A stretch of DNA of 36,626 nucleotides from an uncultured Chloroflexota bacterium (GTDB lineage: Bacteria > Chloroflexota > Anaerolineae > Anaerolineales > UBA4823), in the NCBI GenBank assembly GCA_903871905.1, contig CAIQIV010000345.1, forward strand, positions 1-36,626. The letters are read 5' to 3'. Position 1 is the first letter of the stretch; every line of letters starts with the position of its first letter. A model generated the notes under the pieces. That model was not told the DNA's origin. It saw only the letters and a list, made by a program, of their open reading frames with translations, and made no database searches. The position numbers were made by a program, and so were the translations under genes. Positions 19,610 to 28,788 of this stretch are shown here, piece by piece.

Positions 19610-19883
19610 TTTGATTACCTCAATTCGGAATTTTGCTCAAGTAAAAGCTCTCTGCTTTTTATAAGCTAATGGAAATATTATCTGCCATATTTTACAACGG
19701 ATCGCCAGCAATGCAAATATAACGATGCTGCTGTGTTTCGTTGCAAATTATAATGAATTTGGATACCTGTGTGTCCGAAAGCCAATAAATGAGCAAATAT
19801 TCACCTATTCAGTCGGTAAAATTCGGTAGAATGTGGTATATTTTAAAGAGCATTGATCCCGGATTCGCGATTGAGCAAATTAG

Positions 19884-19914
19884 CCGCCATTCTGTATCGA
19901 ATGGCGGTTCTTTT
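19884..19914 (+). terminator. Hairpin plus T-run in the leader of the RRM gene (attenuator-like)
   Basis: CCGCCATTC-TGTATC-GAATGGCGG followed by TTCTTTT; about 86 nt before the RRM start codon. Confidence 0.6.
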
Positions 19915-19999
19915 ATTACAGCTTATCCTGGAAGAACCCTCAACGACCGTCCGCCTGCAGGGAAAGCAGTGATGGTTGACTAATCTCAAAGGATTGATT

Positions 20000-20287
20000 A
20001 TGGAAGCGAAGTTATATGTTGGAAACCTGTCTTACGACACGACCGAGGATGGTCTGCGGCAGGCATTTACAAAAGCAGGGACAGTAGTCACTGTGGATAT
20101 TATCAAGGACCGTGATACAGGCCGGATGAAGGGTTTTGCCTTTGTCACCATGAGCACTGAGCAAGAAGCGCAAACAGCTATTAAGCTTTTCAATGAAAAA
20201 GAGCTGGATAGCAGGACAATTAAAGTCAACATAGCCAAGCCACGTGAAGAGCGACCGTATCGAAGTTCTTACGGCAGCCGGCGATAA
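20000..20287 (+). CDS. RRM-domain RNA-binding protein
   Basis: RNP2 KLYVGNLSY and RNP1 RMKGFAFVTM; single RRM with basic tail. Confidence 0.95.
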   Translation: MEAKLYVGNLSYDTTEDGLRQAFTKAGTVVTVDIIKDRDTGRMKGFAFVTMSTEQEAQTAIKLFNEKELDSRTIKVNIAKPREERPYRSSYGSRR

Positions 20288-20305
20288 AACCCGTATCGTC
20301 AGGAT

Positions 20306-20341
20306 CCTCAAGCCAGTGAAACTTGTTCTGCTGGCTTGAGG
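20306..20341 (+). terminator. Terminator hairpin downstream of the RRM gene
   Basis: CCTCAAGCCAG ... CTGGCTTGAGG, 11-bp stem, followed by GGATTTT. Confidence 0.65.
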
Positions 20342-20375
20342 GGATTTTCATTGATCTACAGGAAGGGTGTGTAGG

Positions 20376-20852
20376 ATGAATTATAAAGTTGGAGACACCG
20401 TTGTGCATTGGAGTTATGGCTTGGGGGAGATCACGAATGTTGAGGAAAAGGTCATTCATGGACGGCTCAAGCAGTGCTACGTCGTACGCGCCTCGAAAAT
20501 GACTATATGGATTCCTATTGACGATTCACAACAACATACATTACGCACACCTGTATCGCCAGATGAATTTACTGGCTTGTTTGATATCCTATCCGGCCCA
20601 GCCCAAAGCTTACCGCAAGATCGGGGGCTGCGTAGGGACTTCTTAATGTCCCAATTGCAAGATGGTCAATTGGAATCGATATGCAAGGTTGTGCGAGACC
20701 TGACAAACCTTAAGCGGAAGAGTAAGTTGAATGACCAGGAAAAAACAATTCTGGAACGTGCAAGCAATTCTCTACTGACTGAGTGGATCTTTTCCCTCAA
20801 AGTGCCACTTAACCAGGCTCAATTGGCAATGACCCGGCTGTTGGAAGGGTAA
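20376..20852 (+). CDS. CarD-like transcriptional regulator
   Basis: YKVGDTVVHWSYGLGEITNVEEKVIHGRLKQCYVVRASKMTIWIPID N-terminal CarD/TRCF RNAP-interaction domain; LRRDFLMSQLQDGQLESICKVVRDL. Confidence 0.85.
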   Translation: MNYKVGDTVVHWSYGLGEITNVEEKVIHGRLKQCYVVRASKMTIWIPIDDSQQHTLRTPVSPDEFTGLFDILSGPAQSLPQDRGLRRDFLMSQLQDGQLESICKVVRDLTNLKRKSKLNDQEKTILERASNSLLTEWIFSLKVPLNQAQLAMTRLLEG

Positions 20853-20869
20853 GTGTTTTCTCCGGCGGT

Positions 20870-22546
20870 TCAGATCAGATTACCTGGCGGCCTATCAATC
20901 CCCTCTCTATCGGTCTGTTCTTGCCAGGTGTGGTATATTTCTGCCTGGCGCAAGGCGGCAGGTGCTATGGCTGCCCCTCCCATGGAGGTACATAGAAGCT
21001 CGGATGGCAGCAGCCGGCCAACCTGATCGAGTACATCGATAGCTTCATGCAGCGGAAGGACCGCGCTGCGCCCGGCCAGCGCCAGGTCGGCGAAGACACT
21101 GGCCATACAAGTGGTAGTAATAATGCGGCTACGGCAGGGTTGGCCAAACCCGCCCGGGATCGGGTCACAAGGTACGCCGGTCACTGCCTGAAGCAGCAGG
21201 GAGGCGGCGTTCTCCACTTCCTGCGGCGTTCCGCCAGCCATCTCCGTGATAGCCGCAGCGGACATTGCGCCGCAGATTCCCGTTTCTCCACCGCAACCAA
21301 TCCTTTCGCCGGTAGGTTCGGTGCGGCTGAAGGCGATAACGCCGATTGCAGCCGCGATGAACAGGCCTCGCAGCAGATCATCATCCGAAAACCCTCGAGC
21401 TTCCTTCACTGCCCACAAGGCAGCATGCACATAGCCGCCACCGCTTCCCATAGGCCCAGCCACGACCTCGATACCTGGGATGCCAGCGCCGGCGCCATAC
21501 GCCCATTTGATCGTCTGCGCCGTCAGGTCGCTGGATATGCGACGAGGTGAGGCCAGGTGGGCAGCCCATTCTCCAGCCATATCTGGTTTAAATGGGCTGA
21601 TGGCTGCCTGGGCTATCTTCTCATAAGGGGCATGGGTGGAGCGATACATTGTACGCTCAATACTGTGCATCATTTCCAGTACCTGTTCTCTGTTCCAGCC
21701 TGAAGCATCCATTTCATACTGCACGGCTGTTTCCCACAGCGAGATGCCACGCTGCTCCGCAACTTCGCGCCAGCGGGACATGGTGTCGAAAAGCTGGGGC
21801 TTGCGCTCGGGGCGAGTGAGCACGGGTAGCACCGGTCTGATCATGGCTATCTGGTGCTCAGGAAAAGCTGCCCGAACCAGTTCCATATCTGGCGGATCAG
21901 CGGTGAGAAAATAGCTCATGCAGCCCAGCCCTTTGGCTCGGCTGTGGCCTTTCACTACTAGGCTGGGCAGTGTTAGTGAAAAACCGTCCTGCTGCCCGTC
22001 ATCCAACAATTCCTGTGGGTCGAAAATCAGTAACAGGTAAGCATCGCCTTTATATCGCAACGGGTAGCCATCAATTGTTTGGGTTTCGACCATCCCGCCG
22101 CCAATAGAATCGCCTACCAGCGAGACGCGGCGACCACTCTCACCCGTCAAGATGAACTTAACCGCGTTGGGATGCGTGCTTTCCTTCATTTCACCGAAAT
22201 GATAGCTGAATTCAACACCCAACTGGTGGGCGATGGTTTTGGCCTGGTATAGCCTCCGGTCATCTGGTAAAAAACCTAACCCCCCAGCCAGCATGGCGCT
22301 GTCCTCCGCCATCAGACCGAAAGTATGCGAGAATGAGCTGCTGCGGTCCAACAACACTTCCACCCGGCACGGAGCTTCGCCCAGCAGCGTAGATGCCAGG
22401 TAGCCCAGGCGGCAAGGGCCGGCGGTGTGTGAACTCGATCCCGGCTGCATCACCGGGCCAAAAACATCATTGAAGAATTCAGGATACAGGCTGCTATACA
22501 TAGATAAGCATTGGCGGCGGTAGGGTGATATTGTTCTGGTTTGCAA
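20870..22546 (-). CDS. Fused beta-alpha L-serine dehydratase-like [4Fe-4S] ammonia-lyase
   Basis: N-term FNDVFGPVMQPGSSSHTAGPCRLGYLA (SDH beta); C-term GCGGETGICGAMSAAA and GVPCDPIPGGFGQPCRSR, resembling the CDP...PC Fe-S ligand region of SDH alpha. Confidence 0.85.
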   Translation of the reverse strand: MQTRTISPYRRQCLSMYSSLYPEFFNDVFGPVMQPGSSSHTAGPCRLGYLASTLLGEAPCRVEVLLDRSSSFSHTFGLMAEDSAMLAGGLGFLPDDRRLYQAKTIAHQLGVEFSYHFGEMKESTHPNAVKFILTGESGRRVSLVGDSIGGGMVETQTIDGYPLRYKGDAYLLLIFDPQELLDDGQQDGFSLTLPSLVVKGHSRAKGLGCMSYFLTADPPDMELVRAAFPEHQIAMIRPVLPVLTRPERKPQLFDTMSRWREVAEQRGISLWETAVQYEMDASGWNREQVLEMMHSIERTMYRSTHAPYEKIAQAAISPFKPDMAGEWAAHLASPRRISSDLTAQTIKWAYGAGAGIPGIEVVAGPMGSGGGYVHAALWAVKEARGFSDDDLLRGLFIAAAIGVIAFSRTEPTGERIGCGGETGICGAMSAAAITEMAGGTPQEVENAASLLLQAVTGVPCDPIPGGFGQPCRSRIITTTCMASVFADLALAGRSAVLPLHEAIDVLDQVGRLLPSELLCTSMGGAAIAPAALRQAEIYHTWQEQTDREGIDRPPGNLI

Positions 22547-22567
22547 TCAGCGCTTTCAATTTTACTC

Positions 22568-23158
22568 TTAATCTAGAGTGAGCATCGCGAGAATCATCTT
22601 ATAAGCTGTATTGAAATAGTCCTGCAAATCGATAGCTGTCTCATCCATCCGGTACTGCAGCGAGGCGCCGTCCATGATGGATGCCAGCAATGCAGGGATC
22701 AGGCTGGCCTGGATTCCCGAGAACTCGCCCTCCTGAATACCCTGGTCAATGACTCCCTTCACATCCTGGCGCCACTTCTGGTACATGCCGCTGATTTTGC
22801 GGCGGATTTCCTCGTCTGCGGTTCCCTGGACCCAGAAATCGAAAAAGATGACCACTTCCTTCTGGCGCTGGATTAACTGGATCTGCTGCTCAAAGAAATA
22901 ACACAGCTTATCTCGGGGAGGGATGGTCTGATCCTCCAGGATTGTCTTGCGCTCATCGACGAAAATATCCAGCAAATGGTCGAGAAGGGAGCGGTACAAC
23001 TCGTCTTTTGTTGGGAAATAGTAATGGAGATTCCCCTGGCTCATGCCAGCATTGCGCGCCACCTGGCGCAGGCGGGCGCCGCTGATCTTGTCGGTAAAAA
23101 TGGTCTCGAGTGCAGCATCCAGGATGATGCTGCTGGGATCGCTTTTTTCTCGGCTCAT
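22568..23158 (-). CDS. TetR/AcrR family transcriptional regulator
   Basis: GARLRQVARNAGMSQGNLHYYFPTKDELYRSLLDHLL HTH. Confidence 0.92.
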   Translation of the reverse strand: MSREKSDPSSIILDAALETIFTDKISGARLRQVARNAGMSQGNLHYYFPTKDELYRSLLDHLLDIFVDERKTILEDQTIPPRDKLCYFFEQQIQLIQRQKEVVIFFDFWVQGTADEEIRRKISGMYQKWRQDVKGVIDQGIQEGEFSGIQASLIPALLASIMDGASLQYRMDETAIDLQDYFNTAYKMILAMLTLD

Positions 23159-23167
23159 CTCATATCC

Positions 23168-23187
23168 TATCCGGACTAATCCGGGTA
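23168..23187. promoter_or_regulatory. Candidate TetR operator
   Basis: TATCCGGACTAATCCGGGTA, 16 of 20 positions match its own reverse complement; 10 nt upstream of the TetR start. Confidence 0.45.
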
Positions 23188-23239
23188 AATTCCACAGATG
23201 AAACCATCATACTCCAAGTAGTGGAAAGGAGCAACCCCA

Positions 23240-24184
23240 TCATTCTCGAGAATATGGTTTACCCAAAGCTTCTGGCGCCTGGGAGCGGGTGTGGCTCAGG
23301 ATTAAGGCCAGGATGGCGAAAAGGTATGGCAGAGCCAGGAAGATCTGGTAAGGCAGCTTGATGCCCAGGCCCTGCATCTGAAGCTGGAAGGCATCCAGGA
23401 AGGCAAATATTAACGCTGCCCACAAGATGCGCACCGGACTCCAATTCCCCGCAATCACCAGGACGATAGCCAGCCAGCCGCGTCCGGCAGAGATCTCTGG
23501 AACAAACACCCCTGCTGAGGCCAGAGTCAGGAAAGATCCGCCCAGGCCGCCCATCAGGCCGCCAAACAAGACAGAGAGGTATTGAATTCGCCCGACGCTG
23601 TACCCTTTCATATCTACTGCCTGTGGATTTTCCCCCAGGCAGCGCACCAGCAGACCATAACGGGTGCGGTACAGGAAGATCCAGATCAAAGGAACCAGGG
23701 CTAGGCCGATATAAGTCAGCAGATACTGGGCGAAGAGGATTTCTCCCAGGAAAGGGATGCGAGACAAGAGTGGAATTGGCAGTACATCGAAAATACGGGT
23801 GGTCGGGGTACTGGCGCTCCCAGAAGATCCATATGCCACGCGATACCAGTAAAAAGAGAGCCCTAGCGCCAGCAAGTTAAGAGCCAGCCCGGTAACGGTC
23901 TGATCCACTTTCAAGGTGACAGCCATAAAGGCCATAATGAGCGCCATGCCTGCACCAGCCAGCATGGCAGCCAGGGTCGCGAGAAAGAGTGAATCGGTCT
24001 GGTTTCCGACCATGAAACCAACGTAGGCGCCCATGAGCATCATGCCCTCGACGCCAAGGTTCATTACGCCAGACCTTTCAGTCACCAGTTCGCCCATGGC
24101 AGCGATCACGATAGGTGTGGCGATGCGGATAGTAGCCGCAAGGATGCTGATGATGATTGTCCATTGGAAAATATCTGTCAGCAT
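23240..24184 (-). CDS. ABC transporter permease, BMP/nucleoside-type importer (YufQ-like)
   Basis: TPIVIAAMGELVTERSGVMNLGVEGMMLMGAYVGF; AGRGWLAIVLVIAGNWSPVRILWAALIFAFLDAFQLQ. Confidence 0.92.
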   Translation of the reverse strand: MLTDIFQWTIIISILAATIRIATPIVIAAMGELVTERSGVMNLGVEGMMLMGAYVGFMVGNQTDSLFLATLAAMLAGAGMALIMAFMAVTLKVDQTVTGLALNLLALGLSFYWYRVAYGSSGSASTPTTRIFDVLPIPLLSRIPFLGEILFAQYLLTYIGLALVPLIWIFLYRTRYGLLVRCLGENPQAVDMKGYSVGRIQYLSVLFGGLMGGLGGSFLTLASAGVFVPEISAGRGWLAIVLVIAGNWSPVRILWAALIFAFLDAFQLQMQGLGIKLPYQIFLALPYLFAILALILSHTRSQAPEALGKPYSRE

Positions 24185-25254
24185 GGTTCGGCCTTCCGGA
24201 TCTGATACTTGGAGATGACGTCAGCGGTGAGCAGAAACAGCAGCACGATGGCCTGGATGGCATAAACAACTGCAACAGGAACGCCGGTAACGATCTGCAT
24301 CCGTACCGATCCGTTTGAGAGAGCGCCAAAGAAAATGGCAGCTAACACAACTCCAAAAGGATGCAGCCCTCCCAACATGGCAATAATGATTCCTGTAAAG
24401 CCGTATCCGGTAGTGATGTCCAGACGCATGCGGTGATGGAGCCCAGCCAGCTCCCCAGCTCCAGCAAGCCCAGCAATGGCTCCGCTCAGCATCATGACCA
24501 GGATTATGGTGTGCCCAATATTGGTCCCCTTGAAACGGCTGGCAGTCGGGTTTAAGCCTAAAGCGCGGATTTCAAAGCCAAAAGGCGTACGCCAAAGCAG
24601 GATGTAAAACACCAGGGCCAGCAGTAGAGCAAGGGCAAAGCCAATGTGCAGGCGGCTGTCCTGGACCAACAGGGGCAGGTACCCTGTTTTTGGCAATTCA
24701 GAAGTCTGTAAATAGAATGACTTGGGATCTTTCCATGGACCCGACAGGACAAAGGACAGCATATAGCGCGCAATGTAATTTAACATGACTGTGACGATGA
24801 TTTCGTCAATTTTCAAGCGGGCCTTTAGAAAGCCGGGTATCCAACCCCAAATTGCGCCTCCCAATGCCCCAGCAGCCAGGAGACCAGTCACCATAGCAAA
24901 TTTTGGCAGACCAGGAAGGTAAAAAACGACGGCGTAAGCGGCCATAGCCCCCAGAATTAACTGACCTTCAGCCCCGATATTCCAGATGCGGGCGCGGAAG
25001 GCGATGGTTGCTGCCAACCCGGTAAGAATGAGGGGTGTTGTCTTGACCAGTGTTTCGGTGAAAGAGGTTGGGCTGCCAAATCCACCTCCAAGAATGGCGG
25101 TAAACGCCTCCGAAAGATTGGCTTTCGCACTCATAATCAGGATGGATGAGACGACCATCGCTGCCAGAAGAGCGATCGCCAACGAGCCTGCATGAACCCA
25201 GGGGGTCACCTCCGGCCGGCGCTCAATTTTATACCCGATTCGTTCCAGGATCAT
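24178..25254 (-). CDS. ABC transporter permease, BMP/nucleoside-type importer (YufP-like)
   Basis: ETLVKTTPLILTGLAATIAFRARIWNIGAEGQLILGAMAAY; GYGFTGIIIAMLGGLHPFGVVLAAIFFGAL. Confidence 0.92.
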   Translation of the reverse strand: MILERIGYKIERRPEVTPWVHAGSLAIALLAAMVVSSILIMSAKANLSEAFTAILGGGFGSPTSFTETLVKTTPLILTGLAATIAFRARIWNIGAEGQLILGAMAAYAVVFYLPGLPKFAMVTGLLAAGALGGAIWGWIPGFLKARLKIDEIIVTVMLNYIARYMLSFVLSGPWKDPKSFYLQTSELPKTGYLPLLVQDSRLHIGFALALLLALVFYILLWRTPFGFEIRALGLNPTASRFKGTNIGHTIILVMMLSGAIAGLAGAGELAGLHHRMRLDITTGYGFTGIIIAMLGGLHPFGVVLAAIFFGALSNGSVRMQIVTGVPVAVVYAIQAIVLLFLLTADVISKYQIRKAEPC

Positions 25255-26789
25255 GTCCCCTCCCGGACCCCGGCCATGAGCAGGCCAATGCTCTGAATAT
25301 CTGCGTCCGCCTGGGCAAACTGCCCGATGATCTCACCCTTGAAGAAGACCACGATATGGTCTGATAGGCTGAGAATCTCATCCAGGTCCTCAGAAATCAG
25401 AATAATACCGACCCCTTGCTGGCGCTGTTCTAATAAACGGCGATGGACATACTCTGTAGCGCCTACATCCAGGCCGCGAGTGGTCTGGTTGGCGATCAGA
25501 CAGCGTGGTCGCGCAGAGAACTCGCGCGCCAGGATCACCTTCTGCAAATTTCCACCTGATAAGGTGCGTGTAGTTTGCAGCGGTGAGCGTGCAGCAATTT
25601 CGAATTGCTGGATGCATTCCTGGGCGAAAGCTCGAATTTTCTTGAAATCCATCAGCCCCTTCTGTTTGAACCGCTGCTCATGTTGCAGTCCCAGAATCAG
25701 GTTTTCCTCAATAGTGAAATCGGGGACCAGACCCTCTTCCAGCCGGTCTTCTGGAACCTGCGCCAGGCCCATGCGAGCGATTTCCCGGGGAGTATGCCGG
25801 GTAATCTCCTCACCAGCCAGCAGGATCTTCCCCTGTGTGGCAGGACGTACGCCCACCAGAACTTCAAAAAGTTCTTTTTGTCCGTTCCCTGAAACACCCG
25901 CAATTCCGATCACCTGGTTCTGGCGCACAACTAGGTCAATGCCGCAAACTGCCTCCTGGCCTTTATCATTCATAGCATGCAGCCCGTGGATTTCAAGAAT
26001 GGGCGGCCCAGGATTGATTTCTTCTTTTTCGACTTTGAAAACCACTTCCCGACCTACCATCAAGCGGGCTAAATCTTGGGGGGTGATATCGGCGGTTTGA
26101 ACTGTGCTGACCAGCCTGCCCTTGCGCAGCACCGAAACGCGGTCTGAGACACTCATCACCTCTTTTAGCTTGTGGGTGATAAATAAGATGGACAGTCCCT
26201 GCTGTTTCATGCGCCGCAATATGGTGAACAGCTTTTCTGCCTCCTGCGGAGTAAGCACGGCAGTTGGCTCATCAAGGATCAGCAGCTCCACGCCCATGTA
26301 AAGGGCTTTCAGAATTTCCACCCACTGTTGCTCACCCACAGAAAGCTGCCAGATGCGGGCGTTAAAATCCAGGTGCAAGTCATAGTTGTTAGCCAACTCC
26401 TTCAATCGCTTCTCAGAAGCAGGAAGGTCCAGGAAGAAGCGGGTGGATCCAACCCCGGCGATGATATTTTCTAAGACGGTCAGGGGCTGGACCAGGACAA
26501 AGTGTTGGTGTACCATGCCTATTCCCAGTTGTATGGCATCACTGGGGGAGCCCAATCGGACTTCATGCCCCTTGAAATAGATCTTTCCAGAATCGGGGGT
26601 CAAAAACCCATACAGGCATTCTGCCAATGTGGATTTTCCTGCTCCGTTTTCGCCTAACAAGCAGTGCACCTCACCTCTGGCTATTTCCAGGTGGATGCAG
26701 TCGTTCGCCGTTATCTGGGGAAAGTGCTTGGTCAGGTTGTCCAGGCGTAAGAGTGGCGGCTGGCTGGCAGGTTCTGAGGCTTGCTTCAT
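25251..26789 (-). CDS. ABC transporter ATP-binding protein with two nucleotide-binding domains (YufO-like)
   Basis: GENGAGKSTLAECLYG Walker A, LSVGEQQWVEILKALYMGVELLILDEPTAVL, second half GVSGNGQKELFEVLVG and LSGGNLQKVILAREF. Confidence 0.93.
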   Translation of the reverse strand: MKQASEPASQPPLLRLDNLTKHFPQITANDCIHLEIARGEVHCLLGENGAGKSTLAECLYGFLTPDSGKIYFKGHEVRLGSPSDAIQLGIGMVHQHFVLVQPLTVLENIIAGVGSTRFFLDLPASEKRLKELANNYDLHLDFNARIWQLSVGEQQWVEILKALYMGVELLILDEPTAVLTPQEAEKLFTILRRMKQQGLSILFITHKLKEVMSVSDRVSVLRKGRLVSTVQTADITPQDLARLMVGREVVFKVEKEEINPGPPILEIHGLHAMNDKGQEAVCGIDLVVRQNQVIGIAGVSGNGQKELFEVLVGVRPATQGKILLAGEEITRHTPREIARMGLAQVPEDRLEEGLVPDFTIEENLILGLQHEQRFKQKGLMDFKKIRAFAQECIQQFEIAARSPLQTTRTLSGGNLQKVILAREFSARPRCLIANQTTRGLDVGATEYVHRRLLEQRQQGVGIILISEDLDEILSLSDHIVVFFKGEIIGQFAQADADIQSIGLLMAGVREGT

Positions 26790-26829
26790 GAAAGATTCAT
26801 TCCATTATCTATTCCGGGACAGGGAAGAA

Positions 26830-26863
26830 GCGCCCTGGCAGCATAAGTGCCAGCCAGGGACGC
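26830..26863 (-). terminator. Intercistronic hairpin between BMP lipoprotein and ATPase genes
   Basis: CCCTGGC (26833-26839) / GCCAGGG (26853-26859), flanked by GCG/CGC; no T-run, so more likely attenuator or RNA-stabilising stem-loop. Confidence 0.45.
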
Positions 26864-26887
26864 CTCAATATTACCACGTAAGGATGA

Positions 26888-28006
26888 TCAATCCGACTTG
26901 GGTGGACCCAGTTTTAGCTCTACTTTTAGCTTGCCGTCCAGGATATCCTGGCGCATCTGATTGACCGTCTGGAGCAGCTCGGGAGGCAGGGTTTTCTCAA
27001 AGTTGTGCCAGGGGGCGATATCCCCGGATCCCTTGCTCATTGGGAACCAGATTGGGTCCATCGGAGCATTATAAGGTTTTCCCTCCGTAGCATGTTTCCA
27101 CCATTCGTCGATCAGGTACAGGATCAGCGGATCCCATTTAAGGATGGTGCTGTTGATCACTACATCTGGCGACAGGGGATTCTGGTCCTCATATTGGCCG
27201 AAAGCAAAGACCTTCTTCTCTGCGGCTGCCTCAAAGGGTCCCTGGCGCTCGGCATAGATATGGTCGGCGCCGGCCGCGATCAGGGCGTAAGTAGCTTCCT
27301 TGGCTTTGGGAGGATCATACCAGCTTTCGATAAAGGTGATCTTGGCCTTGACATTCGGGTTGACCGCTTTGGCGCCGTCGATGTAGGCGTTGAGCACATC
27401 ATTAACGTCGTCGTAAGGGAAGCCGGCTACTGCACCAATTACGTTGGACTTTGTGTTCATGCCAGCAATGACACCCAATAAATAAGCTGGCTCATGGACA
27501 TGGTTGTACACCCAATATGCATTTCCACCCAGGGCTGAGTTTCCAGAACCGGTGAATGCCCAAAGGATGTCAGGATATTTATCTTTCAGGTTTTTTACCT
27601 GGTCGGAGTAAGAACTGGCGCCCCACAGGATCTGGTACTTTCCCGTTTCAGCATATTCACGCAGTGCGCGCTCGGCATCATCGCCCCACACATTTTCAGT
27701 ATAATCTAAGGTAATCTTCAATCCGTGCGGACTCTGGCTTTTAATGCGCTCCATGGATTGGATTAAAGCTTTATACCAGGCTTCATCTACTGTAGATCCA
27801 AAGACCGCACCAATTCTGAGCTCGGTAGGTGCAGCAGCCTGGGCCGGGGCTGTGGTCGGCGGGGTAACTGGAGCTTCTGTAGCAGCTGCAGGCGCCTGCG
27901 TGACTGCCGGAGGCGGAGGGGCTTGCGTGGCTGGTGGGGTGCAAGCCGAGAGTAACAATACGGTTACCAGGACAAGGCACAGGGTTTGCCAAAATTTCTT
28001 CAACAT
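26888..28006 (-). CDS. BMP family ABC transporter substrate-binding lipoprotein
   Basis: Lipobox LLLSAC followed by a Pro/Ala/Thr-rich linker; GAVFGSTVDEAWYKALIQSMERI; DILWAFTGSGNSALGGNAYWVYNHVHEPAYLLGVIAGM. Confidence 0.92.
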   Translation of the reverse strand: MLKKFWQTLCLVLVTVLLLSACTPPATQAPPPPAVTQAPAAATEAPVTPPTTAPAQAAAPTELRIGAVFGSTVDEAWYKALIQSMERIKSQSPHGLKITLDYTENVWGDDAERALREYAETGKYQILWGASSYSDQVKNLKDKYPDILWAFTGSGNSALGGNAYWVYNHVHEPAYLLGVIAGMNTKSNVIGAVAGFPYDDVNDVLNAYIDGAKAVNPNVKAKITFIESWYDPPKAKEATYALIAAGADHIYAERQGPFEAAAEKKVFAFGQYEDQNPLSPDVVINSTILKWDPLILYLIDEWWKHATEGKPYNAPMDPIWFPMSKGSGDIAPWHNFEKTLPPELLQTVNQMRQDILDGKLKVELKLGPPKSD

Positions 28007-28128
28007 GAGACATCCTCCTTACTTATCATTATCCGAGTCCAAAGGGATCTAACGATCTAGCCGAATGTTAATGTTATTGAAGATTGCTTCCTGGACTGCA
28101 GCACTCCTTTCTGTAAATATTTCTTGAC

Positions 28129-28788
28129 TCAGGTAGGGATCCCTAGCAATTTCTTGCATAAATCCACAGCCGCAGCGGCGTCCTTGGCATATCCATCGGC
28201 GCCAATTTCATTTGCCCAATCCAGGTCAATACAGCCTCCGCCGATGATTATTTTGTAATGATTGCGAGAGCCAGTCTCAACGAACAGATTCAGCGTGCTA
28301 CGCGTTGCGGGGCGCGTTGTTGTCATCAAGGCAGACATCGCTACAATATCCGCGTTTTCTTGCTGAGCAGCATCCAGGAATTTGCTTGGAGCCGCATCGC
28401 GGCCAATATCAACTACTTTGAACCCATGAGAGCTCAAAAGGGTGTTGACAATATTTTTCCCGATATCATGAATATCATTCTGTACGGTGCCGAGGACGAT
28501 GGTTCCAAGGGAGGCTGTTTTCCGTCCTGAGGCGCTGATCGCTTCCTCCAGGATGCGAGTAGCAGCCTGGGCTGCATCCCCGGCTGCCATGAGCTCGGGC
28601 AGGAAGATCTCGAATTCTTGAAACTGGCAGCCAACATCGCTGAGTGTGGGGACCAGGATGGTCTGGATCAGGTCCAGGGGATCTTCTCCCGCGGCTAATG
28701 CCTGACGGGTGAGGCTTTCGCTTTCTTCCAGCAGTCCCTGCTGCAAGGCCTCTTTCAAATCATTGCGGAATTTCTCAGAATTTCCCAT
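28129..28788 (-). CDS. Methyltransferase cognate corrinoid protein (MtmC/MttC family), copy 1
   Basis: B12 motif DIHDIGKNIV, cap domain FEIFLPELMAAGDAAQAA, IIIGGG. ATG at 28788 overlaps the upstream methyltransferase stop. Confidence 0.93.
   Translation of the reverse strand: MGNSEKFRNDLKEALQQGLLEESESLTRQALAAGEDPLDLIQTILVPTLSDVGCQFQEFEIFLPELMAAGDAAQAATRILEEAISASGRKTASLGTIVLGTVQNDIHDIGKNIVNTLLSSHGFKVVDIGRDAAPSKFLDAAQQENADIVAMSALMTTTRPATRSTLNLFVETGSRNHYKIIIGGGCIDLDWANEIGADGYAKDAAAAVDLCKKLLGIPT

Noticed and set aside
21047-21550. 167-aa plus-strand ORF
   Set aside because: Antisense to the serine-dehydratase-like gene; arginine-rich shadow ORF.
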